DNA from: an uncultured Kineosporia sp.
GTDB lineage: Bacteria > Actinomycetota > Actinomycetes > Actinomycetales > Kineosporiaceae
NCBI GenBank assembly: GCA_937859855.1
Contig: CALMAR010000379.1
Coordinates: forward strand, 1-5,017
Reading direction: 5' to 3'
DNA: 5,017 nucleotides
Numbering within the stretch: the first letter of the stretch is position 1; each line of letters opens with the position of its first letter. Shown in pieces: positions 1 to 5,017 of the stretch. A program made the translations under genes and the position numbers. The notes beneath the pieces were generated by a model. It did no database searches. It worked only from the letters and a program-made list of their open reading frames with translations, and was not told the DNA's origin.

Positions 1-1189
1 GTCCTGCTGAGGATCCTCGGATCCGCCACCCGGGTAAACGCCTCGTCAGGGCGTTCACGAGTGCCTTCCGCCGGGCGCGGTAGGCGGCCTTCTGCCGCCT
101 GATGTGCCGGTCGTAGCCACCGGCCCTCATCATGGCAGCCAGCGTGTGCTGGGAGATCGCAGAGGTCCCGAAGTCGTCGTCACGCTTGATCGCTGTCAGC
201 GCCGGAACCAGGTGCGGCGGTGGCACCAGCCACCCCACTCGCACTGCCGGCGCCAGCGTCTTACTCACAGATCCGACGTAGACGACCCGTGAGGGGGACA
301 GAGACTGCAGCGAGGGTGGCGACTGCCGGCCGAACTGAAACTCTGCGTCGTAGTCGTCCTCGATGATCAAACCGTCCACCGATTCCGCCCACCTCACCAG
401 AGCTGCACGCCGGGCAGTGCTCAACACCACTCCGGTGGGGTGCTGGTGTGCTGGTGTCACGAGCACCGCGCGGGCAGCGGATCGGCTGAGCGCGTCGACG
501 TTGATGCCCTCATCGTCGACGGGCACTTCGCGGATAGACGGCATGTATCGGGAGAGCACAGTGCGCTGGACAGCGTTGCTCGGATCTTCGACCGCCAATT
601 CGTGATGTCCGTGGTCGGCTAATACGCGACACGTCAGCGTGATTCCCTGAGTCGCGCCGCTGACCACAATGACGCCGTCGGGCGACGCTTGGACATGTCG
701 CGTGCGAGCCAGACGTCCGCTCAGTTGCGACCGGAGGTCCATGACGCCCCAGGGCGGAACATAGCCAAGCTCGAGATCTGGGACCGTGCGCACTGCGGCG
801 GAAGTCGCTGCCGCCCAGGTTGAGCGAGGGAAGGACGCCAAATCAGGTGCTCCGGGCCGCAAGTCGATTGCGGCCTCGTCCGGCAATGCAATGGCTGCCA
901 TGAGTTCGGCCGGGCGAGCGGGCACGTCGGCCGCGACCACGGTCGCGGAGCCTGGCCGGGTGATCAGATAGCCCTCGTCCGCCAGCCGGCCGTAAGCGTC
1001 GACCACCGTACCCCGGGCAACGCCTAGATCCAGGGCCATCTGCCGGGAAGGCGGCAGGCGCGCCCCGGGCGCCAGCCGCCCGGCCTTTATCGCTTCGAGC
1101 AACTGCTGGCGCAGCTGCTCTCCGACCGGTCCACCGCCGGGCCGGGTGAGGATGACGAGCATCTCGCCCGACGTCGTCCAGAAAGCCAT
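1..1189 (-). CDS. MocR/GntR-family PLP-dependent transcriptional regulator, C-terminus cut by window edge
   Basis: The reverse strand reads without a stop from the ATG at 1189 to base 2, giving 396 codons. Residues about 15-85 are a GntR-type winged helix, with GEQLRQQLLEAIKAGRL, LPPSRQMALDLGVARGTV and a wing near DEGYL. Residues about 105-396 are a fold-type I aminotransferase-like domain. It shows TPAHQHPTG (245-253), the EDDYD motif (277-281) whose Asp pairs with the cofactor ring nitrogen in this fold, and SVSKTL (308-313) with Lys310 as the expected PLP Schiff-base lysine. Family members are usually about 460-490 residues, so roughly 70-90 are missing past base 1. In-frame GTG codons at 1198 and 1204 are alternative starts; a stop lies further upstream. 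Known members (PdxR, GabR, TauR) sense PLP or PLP plus an amine and often control divergent genes. The effector cannot be read here. PdxR-like is one option, but no pdxS/pdxT genes are present in the window. Confidence 0.93.
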   Translation of the reverse strand, partial: MAFWTTSGEMLVILTRPGGGPVGEQLRQQLLEAIKAGRLAPGARLPPSRQMALDLGVARGTVVDAYGRLADEGYLITRPGSATVVAADVPARPAELMAAIALPDEAAIDLRPGAPDLASFPRSTWAAATSAAVRTVPDLELGYVPPWGVMDLRSQLSGRLARTRHVQASPDGVIVVSGATQGITLTCRVLADHGHHELAVEDPSNAVQRTVLSRYMPSIREVPVDDEGINVDALSRSAARAVLVTPAHQHPTGVVLSTARRAALVRWAESVDGLIIEDDYDAEFQFGRQSPPSLQSLSPSRVVYVGSVSKTLAPAVRVGWLVPPPHLVPALTAIKRDDDFGTSAISQHTLAAMMRAGGYDRHIRRQKAAYRARRKALVNALTRRLPGWRIRGSSAG

Positions 1190-1191
1190 GC

Positions 1192-1221
1192 GGTCCACTT
1201 TCACTGGTCCCGATTGGACCA
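1192..1221. promoter_or_regulatory. Candidate MocR operator: three GGTCC/GGACC boxes
   Basis: TGGTCC (1205-1210) and GGACCA (1216-1221) form a perfect inverted repeat around CGATT. A third box, GGTCCA, lies at 1192-1197, with GGTCC repeated in the same direction 14 bases apart. On the minus strand the third box reads AAAGTGGACC. This resembles, from memory, the AAAGTGG-type motif described for corynebacterial PdxR. Binding to a mix of direct and inverted repeats is typical of MocR proteins. The boxes end 2 bases before the MocR ATG, so bound protein could block transcription or translation of its own gene. The function is inferred from position and symmetry. Confidence 0.6.
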
Positions 1222-1245
1222 AGGTCGGCAGGGATCAGTTATCTA
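1216..1245. promoter_or_regulatory. Possible promoter elements for the divergent pair
   Basis: On the plus strand GGACC (1216-1220) is followed after 17 bases by GTT (1238-1240). This loosely fits the GGAAC/GGAAT and GTT pattern of many ECF sigma promoters and would allow the sigma gene to transcribe itself. On the minus strand TAGATA (1245-1240) is a poor -10-like hexamer for the MocR gene and has no clear -35 box. Both are weak matches. The GGACC also belongs to the proposed operator, so a bound regulator would cover it. Confidence 0.2.
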
Positions 1246-1304
1246 GTCTCAGATGCCATGGGCGGCCATGAGACCACCGGTCGCGTAACCATGCGCGGGC
1301 GGAG

Positions 1305-1961
1305 ATGACGGCCGAGAGTCTCCCCCCGGCAACGGTTGCTCCCGATCGTTCGGTTCTCGCCAGGCTGCGCGCGGGAGACGAGGTCGTGTACGGAACCTTG
1401 GTCGAGAGCATGACGCCCGGCATGCTGCGGGCCGCCCGTTCCGTGGTCGGGTCGAGTGCCGTAGCCGAGGAGGTCGTCCAGGAAACCTGGTTGGCCGTGG
1501 TGGAAGGCCTCGACAACTTCGAGCGGCGATCGAATCTCAAGACGTGGATCTACCGGATCCTGTTCAACACGGCTGCCTCCTACGCCGCGAGAGAGCGGCG
1601 ATCTATCCCCGTGGCAGTGACACCTGACGAAATGGATGGTCTTTCGGCTCCGGCGTGGACCGTCTACATCTCCGACGAGTTCGCCTCGCCCCGGCATTGG
1701 GCTCAGCCTCCGCGACGCTGGGGTGAGGAACCGGAGGATGTCATGCTCCGGCGCGAGATCTCGCAGTTGGTGGGTATTGCGCTGTCCCAGCTGTCGCATT
1801 GGCAACGGGTCGTCGTGAAACTGCACGACGTGGATGGACTTTCGACCAGCCACATCAGCCAGCACCTCCAGCTGGAATCGGGTCACGTCCGGCTTCTCCT
1901 GCATCGCGGGCGGACCAGGATGCGTCAGATGTTGCTCAGCTACCTGGCTTCTTCGACGTGA
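1305..1961 (+). CDS. ECF-type RNA polymerase sigma factor, long-linker variant
   Basis: This 218-residue protein should direct RNA polymerase to a small set of promoters. The sigma2 domain spans about 17-100, with AEEVVQETWLAV (54-65) in the region that contacts core polymerase and LKTWIYRILFNTA (78-90) covering regions 2.3-2.4. The sigma4 domain spans about 150-212, with the helix-turn-helix around LSTSHISQHLQLESGHVRLLLHRGR. Between them is a linker of about 50 residues (100-148) with the HWAQPPRRWGEEPED stretch, longer than in minimal ECF factors. From memory, a subset of actinobacterial ECF factors has such a W/P-rich linker. An in-frame TGA at 1269-1271 leaves ATG 1305 as the first ATG. 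The Shine-Dalgarno-like GGCGGAG touches that ATG, so initiation may be weak or coupled. No anti-sigma gene (short HxxxCxxC zinc-finger protein or membrane protein) follows; the next gene is convergent. Confidence 0.93.
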   Translation: MTAESLPPATVAPDRSVLARLRAGDEVVYGTLVESMTPGMLRAARSVVGSSAVAEEVVQETWLAVVEGLDNFERRSNLKTWIYRILFNTAASYAARERRSIPVAVTPDEMDGLSAPAWTVYISDEFASPRHWAQPPRRWGEEPEDVMLRREISQLVGIALSQLSHWQRVVVKLHDVDGLSTSHISQHLQLESGHVRLLLHRGRTRMRQMLLSYLASST

Positions 1962-2033
1962 CGCCTAGGCCGAGAGGAACGGCGCCTCGATGGCGACGAG
2001 ACGGTCCTGGGCCAGTCCGCATCGAATGATGTG

Positions 2034-2072
2034 CCCGGCATCGGTGCGAAGGCTGTCCGCACCGATGCCGGG
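2034..2072. terminator. Bidirectional hairpin terminator between convergent genes
   Basis: Arms CCCGGCATCGGTGCG (2034-2048) and CGCACCGATGCCGGG (2058-2072) pair perfectly over 15 bp around a 9-base loop. The hairpin lies 72 bases after the sigma stop and 7 bases after the stop of the minus-strand secreted protein, so it can serve both. There is no T-tract on either side, which is common in high-GC actinomycetes. Confidence 0.8.
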
Positions 2073-2079
2073 ACCGGGA

Positions 2080-3459
2080 TCAGAGTGGCGGGAACTGTCC
2101 GAACGGCACCGGATCGGCCTGCCCTTCGGTGGGTGGCTTAGCGGTGAATCCGATTACGGCGCAGTTGATGTCCACACCCACCGACCCGTACAGGGTTGGT
2201 TTACCTGTGGCCGGGTCCACGCCGGTGAGCAGATCTGGATGCTCCGCGGCTAGGTTCAGCACCGTGTTCTCGTCCGTCTGCCGCTTGTTCAGGCCTGCCT
2301 GGACCGCTTTGTCGGTCCACAGGCCCAGCTGGGCGTCCCACAGAGGGCTGTAGGCGTCCGAGTGGCGAGGGTCGCTCAGAGTCGGGAAGTCGCCGAACAC
2401 GTTGAGCAGGTCGCCGCCGTTGCGCAAGGCATCGATCAATTCGGTGTCACTCGCGTCCGCGTCACGACTGATTAGCCCGTCTTTGGCTAGGTGCTGGAAT
2501 CCCTGGGCCTGTGGGTTGTCCTTACCGGTCTGGCCATTGATAAATCCGAACAGGCGCTCCCGGGCAGACCCCAGGAAGTCGTCGCCGCCTGCGTAGGCCG
2601 CCTTGTCCAGAGCGGGAACGTAGGTGGAACGTTCGAGTACGGCGGTCAGCGGTTGGCCGGCATCCGTGCTGAGGTACACGATCGGCTGGCCGGCGTCGAA
2701 GCCCTTCACGAAGAGAAGGTCAACCCAGTTGTCCTCGTACTGGCCGGACTTCGCAAGACCATGCGCACCTTTACCGGCCAAGTGGATTCCAAGAACCCGG
2801 TCCGCGGTGTTGGTGTGATGAGTGACATCGAAGTTCCCGTCACCGACGGCGACGATCGGCGCGTTGTACAGAACGGGAGATCCCTTGATACGGATGAACG
2901 GGCTATAGCCGTGGGCGGCAACCGCGCCCGGCTGGAACTTACTCAGCGGGAAGCCGTCAGGCCCGGGCGTCGCGACGCGGGTGGGGCTGAAGTCGGGCGC
3001 GCCGGGGAAGTCAACTTTGGCCTGCCCGAACCGGTTCGTCTGGGGCGTCGTGGGTTCAAGCGACACAGTCTGCACGCACTCCGCGCAGCCGATCGCCAGG
3101 TTGTACAGCTTCGGCACATAGTTCACCCCCAGATCGTCAGCTAGGCCCTTGTCGGATGCGTCGAGCAGGACGTACCAGACCGTCTTTCCACCGGACTTGC
3201 CCTCGTAGAGGGGCAATCGCACCGACTGCTTGCTCAGATCAACATTGATCGCGCTCTCCTCGGTGAGGTGATCGCGCGGCAGTAGCCCACTGAGCTGCCC
3301 GAGACCCTGCGCACTGCCGGTCGGTGGCGGGGTTTGGGCCGGCGCCGATGTCCCGGCCCGCGCTGCTGCGCCAAAGCCGCTGACACTGACGATGACTGCC
3401 GAGACTGCCAGGAGCTGGGCAGTACGGCGCCTCGTCAGCCCGAAGAGGGGTTGCCTCAT
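2080..3459 (-). CDS. Secreted protein of unknown function with CxxC motif
   Basis: The product has 459 residues. The first ~35 form a signal peptide: a basic start with RRR at 10-12, a hydrophobic core (LLAVSAVIVSVSGFG), and an AAARA-G site that fits signal peptidase I. RRR suggests Tat export is possible, but the usual F-L after the arginines is absent. A Pro/Gly/Ser linker (36-55) follows, so the mature protein probably acts outside the cell. The only cysteines are Cys125 and Cys128 (GCAEC) and Cys433 (DINCAV). Other distinctive stretches are VWYVLLDASDKGLADDLG (94-111), ARERLFGFINGQTG (299-312), YSPLWD (370-375) and YGSVGVDINC (424-433). These recall, from memory only, a widespread uncharacterised secreted family; I cannot name a domain with confidence. 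There is no lipobox, transmembrane anchor or enzyme signature. The start has a good ribosome site. The gene is convergent with the sigma gene and may be its target (inference). Confidence 0.88.
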   Translation of the reverse strand: MRQPLFGLTRRRTAQLLAVSAVIVSVSGFGAAARAGTSAPAQTPPPTGSAQGLGQLSGLLPRDHLTEESAINVDLSKQSVRLPLYEGKSGGKTVWYVLLDASDKGLADDLGVNYVPKLYNLAIGCAECVQTVSLEPTTPQTNRFGQAKVDFPGAPDFSPTRVATPGPDGFPLSKFQPGAVAAHGYSPFIRIKGSPVLYNAPIVAVGDGNFDVTHHTNTADRVLGIHLAGKGAHGLAKSGQYEDNWVDLLFVKGFDAGQPIVYLSTDAGQPLTAVLERSTYVPALDKAAYAGGDDFLGSARERLFGFINGQTGKDNPQAQGFQHLAKDGLISRDADASDTELIDALRNGGDLLNVFGDFPTLSDPRHSDAYSPLWDAQLGLWTDKAVQAGLNKRQTDENTVLNLAAEHPDLLTGVDPATGKPTLYGSVGVDINCAVIGFTAKPPTEGQADPVPFGQFPPL

Positions 3460-3464
3460 GCGAA

Positions 3465-3472
3465 TTCCTTCC
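3465..3472 (-). promoter_or_regulatory. Ribosome binding site of the secreted-protein gene
   Basis: On the minus strand GGAAGGAA ends 5 bases before the ATG at 3459, with the GGAAGG core 7 bases away. This is the clearest Shine-Dalgarno in the window and fixes the start just before a well-formed signal peptide. Confidence 0.8.
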
Positions 3473-3478
3473 GTGAGC

Positions 3479-3497
3479 GGCGCCTTTGAGGCGCCTC
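3479..3497 (-). repeat. GGCGCC hairpin in the leader of the secreted-protein gene
   Basis: GGCGCC occurs at 3479-3484 and 3490-3495, separated by TTTGA, and can fold as a 6-bp GC-only hairpin. The right copy sits inside the perfect 10-bp palindrome GAGGCGCCTC (3488-3497). The hairpin lies 6 bases upstream of the ribosome site in the likely mRNA leader. It could affect translation, stabilise the message or be a protein-binding site; the sequence does not decide. Confidence 0.4.
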
Positions 3498-3669
3498 CTG
3501 TTTCCGGCGCTCTTCCACCGGTACATCCTTAGTGCCACGGAAAGGGCATTCCATTTCGTCAATCGATGTCGTGTTCGCAATCCGTAAGGGCGCGCAGATC
3601 GGGTGCCCCCAACGTCAGCATCCTGTAGCCATTTCCCCATCGACAGATGACAGGCTGATTCGGTAGTGG

Positions 3670-3694
3670 CTCCGGCGGCTCGCATCCGCCGGGG
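3670..3694. repeat. Inverted repeat, 7-bp perfect GC stem
   Basis: CCGGCGG (3672-3678) pairs with CCGCCGG (3686-3692) around a 7-base loop, and can extend to 3670/3694 through one G-T pair. There is no T-tract. It lies between the redoxin unit and the secreted gene and could be a second terminator, or a leader element if the secreted gene's transcript begins far upstream. Confidence 0.35.
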
Positions 3695-3866
3695 GCACAG
3701 TCAGGCCTAGCTTCGGCCGGATGGCGCTGGCCACGCAGGCGAACGATCAAGGCTTCACAGCCGAGCCATCACGGGTCTCGGTGGTATCCAGCGCATCGTC
3801 GTCCCGGCGTGGTGCCTTGGCCGCCTGCTGCGCGACCGCGCGGCGAAGCCCCCCGCGACGTCCAAT

Positions 3867-3901
3867 CCTGGCTCGAACTGCGAGCCAGGCCGCGGCCTGG
3901 C
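3867..3901 (-). terminator. Interlocked palindromes, probable terminator of the redoxin unit
   Basis: CCTGGCTCG (3867-3875) pairs perfectly over 9 bp with CGAGCCAGG (3881-3889) around a 5-base loop. Overlapping it, bases 3884-3901 form a perfect 18-bp palindrome with GGCCGCGGCC at its centre. The two folds share CCAGG, so they exclude each other. On the minus strand the structure begins 48 bases after the TAG at 3952-3950, a reasonable place for an intrinsic terminator without a T-tract. The palindrome could also be a protein-binding site. Confidence 0.5.
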
Positions 3902-3949
3902 GACCGGTTTCAGGTACGCGCTACAGCCGTGGCTCTCTGCCTGCGTCGA

Positions 3950-4432
3950 CTAGCCGGTTGCGGGCCATGGAGCGCCGGCGTTGCGCTGGGTCCCGGTCAG
4001 CACCTGCCGGCGTGACGAGGCGAATCCGGCCCTCAGGTGCCCGTAATGGACCGGTCCCAGCGTACCCAAGGCGCGGAAATCCACGTGCCCCACGAAAACA
4101 GCACCGGCCCAGTGCGAACTGTCGCGGGTCAGTGTGGTCATCGCCCCCAAGCCGGGCTCGTCGTAGCGAGCCAGTGCGCGCAGCAGCCCCTGGACCGAGG
4201 GATCATCGAACAGCGGCTCGCGGCCTGGCTCGATGATCTGCACAGTGATATCGGTGGCGGGGCCTTCCGGATCGATGAAGGCAGCGTCGGCGCGTGCCGC
4301 CGCGGTGTGAGGCTTACGGCCAGATGGCCATGCGCACAAATGTCCGCCCTGCCACTCTGCCGTCGTCAACGGCGGCGCGTGGCTTGTCAACAGCTCGGAG
4401 CCGGAGAGGTTGGCCAGCCAGACCCAGCTCAT
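3950..4432 (-). CDS. Hypothetical protein translationally coupled to the redoxin
   Basis: The product has 160 residues and I do not recognise it. Its ATG (4432-4430) overlaps the redoxin TGA as TGATG, so translation is probably coupled, and this fixes the start even though the frame is open further upstream. The N-terminal third (MSWVWLANLSGSELL and following) is less distinctive. The middle looks like a folded core: DITVQIIEPGREPLFDDPS (61-79), LLRALARYDEPGLGAMT (83-99), HWAGAVFVGHVDFRALGTLG (107-126) and HYGHLR (129-134). There is one cysteine (Cys33) and a cluster of histidines (107, 116, 129, 132) that could bind a metal, though this is only a guess. No signal peptide or membrane segment is seen. 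Codon use matches the neighbouring genes. The C-terminus (about 137-160) is low in structure and could reflect a changed reading frame. Confidence 0.7.
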   Translation of the reverse strand: MSWVWLANLSGSELLTSHAPPLTTAEWQGGHLCAWPSGRKPHTAAARADAAFIDPEGPATDITVQIIEPGREPLFDDPSVQGLLRALARYDEPGLGAMTTLTRDSSHWAGAVFVGHVDFRALGTLGPVHYGHLRAGFASSRRQVLTGTQRNAGAPWPATG

Positions 4433-4980
4433 CAGCCGGCCTGACGGGGAACGCGCCAGCTGTCGGCCTGAACGTTTCGGATGGCCCGGCGCATCGCCTG
4501 ACGGATGTCCTCGGTGGTGGGCCGGCCCCAGTACCAGTACCCGTTCCACGCTGCGGCGATCGTGAGGTCTGGCTTGAGTAGGTAGGCGTAGGGCGCGTAC
4601 GGATGGTGAACGGTGTCCGTCGTCTCGACCAGGCCGGTCTGGTCGAGCACAGCCCGGTCGACATCGCAGAGAAAGGTCCATCGGGCGCCGAGACCAGCTC
4701 GGAAAGCGTAGGCCACCGCCGGCGGCTCGGTCGACAAGCTGACAATGCGCGTGTAGGCGACATCGTTTTCGTCTTGCAACGGGAGCAGGACGTGCCGGAA
4801 GAACGTCTGCTCCTTCGGGCAGAACGTGCCGCGCCAGGTGTGCAGCAAGATGGGGTCACCGCCGCACACCTCCGACAGGTCGCGCTGCACTCCGGTGTGA
4901 TCGGGCAGGACGATGTTGGGCCAGCGCTGGCCCCCCAGGTGTTGGTCGGGGGTGTCAGTGGGCTCCAGTGGAGTCGGCAT
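4432..4980 (-). CDS. Redoxin / AhpC-TSA-like thioredoxin-fold protein
   Basis: The product has 182 residues with no signal peptide, so it should be cytoplasmic. The pattern is that of a thioredoxin-fold redoxin: GGQRWPNIVLPDHTG (16-30), the strand-loop-helix DPILLHTWRGTFCPKEQTFF (42-61), a second strand TRIVSLSTE (77-85), WTFLCDVDRAVLDQTGL (101-117), and the late strand-Pro part PYAPYAYLLKPDLTIAAAWN (127-146). Cys54 takes the place of the reactive cysteine in the W-R-G-x-x-C motif of AhpC/TSA-like proteins. The second CxxC cysteine is replaced (CPKE), so a one-cysteine peroxidase-like role is possible, or Cys39 or Cys105 may act as resolving partner. The ATG is the only usable start, because an in-frame TGA lies at 4998-4996. 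No Shine-Dalgarno is visible. Bases 4981-5017 may contain the end of an upstream gene. Confidence 0.85.
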   Translation of the reverse strand: MPTPLEPTDTPDQHLGGQRWPNIVLPDHTGVQRDLSEVCGGDPILLHTWRGTFCPKEQTFFRHVLLPLQDENDVAYTRIVSLSTEPPAVAYAFRAGLGARWTFLCDVDRAVLDQTGLVETTDTVHHPYAPYAYLLKPDLTIAAAWNGYWYWGRPTTEDIRQAMRRAIRNVQADSWRVPRQAG

Positions 4981-5017
4981 GGTTCGTCTGCCGGTTCAGG
5001 CGGCGCCAGCGCCCTGG

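Larger units (their letters stand above)
3498..3949. other. Non-coding or degenerate stretch upstream of the secreted gene and downstream of the redoxin unit
   Basis: I see no convincing gene here. The part from 3498 to about 3600 should hold the secreted gene's promoter. On the minus strand TTGACG lies near 3560 and GGAAT near 3550, but neither has a matching -10 at proper spacing. A minus-strand frame with a TTG start (3750-3559, 63 codons) has only moderate third-position GC and no ribosome site. A preceding minus-strand frame of about 57 codons, starting just after a TAG near 3920, ends in a TGA that overlaps this TTG and is Arg/Ala-rich. These may be chance frames or gene remnants. The inverted repeats in this stretch are listed separately. 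Confidence 0.5.

Noticed and set aside
104..971. Several short plus-strand frames at 104-292, 363-605, 440-622 and 786-971
   Set aside because: All are antisense to the MocR regulator, whose minus-strand frame is unbroken and carries clear winged-helix and PLP motifs.
1239..1904. Long minus-strand frame of 221 codons opposite the sigma gene
   Set aside because: It lies antisense to a clear ECF sigma factor and its translation is rich in Arg, His and Pro with no family pattern. It is a shadow of the high-GC coding strand.
2491..3144. Plus-strand frame of 217 codons
   Set aside because: It is antisense to the secreted protein, which has a signal peptide, a ribosome site and conserved-looking motifs. 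The plus-strand translation shows no domain.
3239..3685. Minus-strand frame of 148 codons overlapping the start of the secreted gene
   Set aside because: It overlaps the signal peptide region in another frame, has Arg/Ala-biased composition and no ribosome site.
3672..3692. tRNA or attachment-site remnant suggested by the stem-loop
   Set aside because: No T-loop GTTCGA pattern, no acceptor stem and no cloverleaf could be built around it.
3559..3750. 63-codon minus-strand frame with TTG start and four cysteines
   Set aside because: Third-position GC is only moderate, there is no ribosome site, and no homology is recognised. Kept only as a note in the non-coding stretch.
3721..4236. Plus-strand frame of 171 codons
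   Set aside because: It is rich in Arg, Ser, Ala and Pro, and its 3' half is antisense to the coupled 160-residue gene. No recognisable motif.
4433..4681. Upstream extension of the 160-residue gene in its own open frame
   Set aside because: This part overlaps the redoxin in another frame and reads as Arg/Pro/His-rich shadow sequence. The TGATG overlap gives a natural start at 4432.

Overview
The window is high in GC, with coding frames rich in G/C at third positions. It carries a MocR-type regulator, an ECF sigma factor and a Pro/Gly-rich secreted protein. Together these point to a high-GC actinomycete chromosome. The genus cannot be read from the sequence. No insertion sequence, CRISPR array, tRNA or rRNA was seen.

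Layout. (1) Bases 1-1189, minus strand: a MocR/GntR-family transcription factor with a winged-helix head and an aminotransferase-like, PLP-binding body. It runs off the left edge. (2) Bases 1190-1304: a 115-base divergent intergenic region with three GGTCC/GGACC boxes, two of them forming a perfect inverted repeat, next to the MocR start. (3) Bases 1305-1961, plus strand: an ECF sigma factor with a long sigma2-sigma4 linker and no anti-sigma gene beside it here. (4) Bases 2034-2072: a perfect 15-bp hairpin that probably ends transcription from both sides. (5) Bases 2080-3459, minus strand: a 459-residue secreted protein of unknown function with a signal peptide and a CxxC motif, convergent with the sigma gene. 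(6) Bases 3460-3949: a mostly non-coding stretch with the secreted gene's leader and several strong inverted repeats. (7) Bases 3950-4980, minus strand: a two-gene unit of a thioredoxin-fold redoxin/AhpC-like protein followed, with a TGATG stop/start overlap, by a 160-residue protein I do not recognise.

How the parts may work together (inference). The MocR protein probably controls its own promoter and the divergent sigma gene through the shared boxes. The sigma factor may drive itself or nearby genes, and the convergent secreted protein is the nearest candidate target. The redoxin and its coupled partner look like a separate thiol or oxidant-related unit. No link between the two halves is visible beyond proximity.
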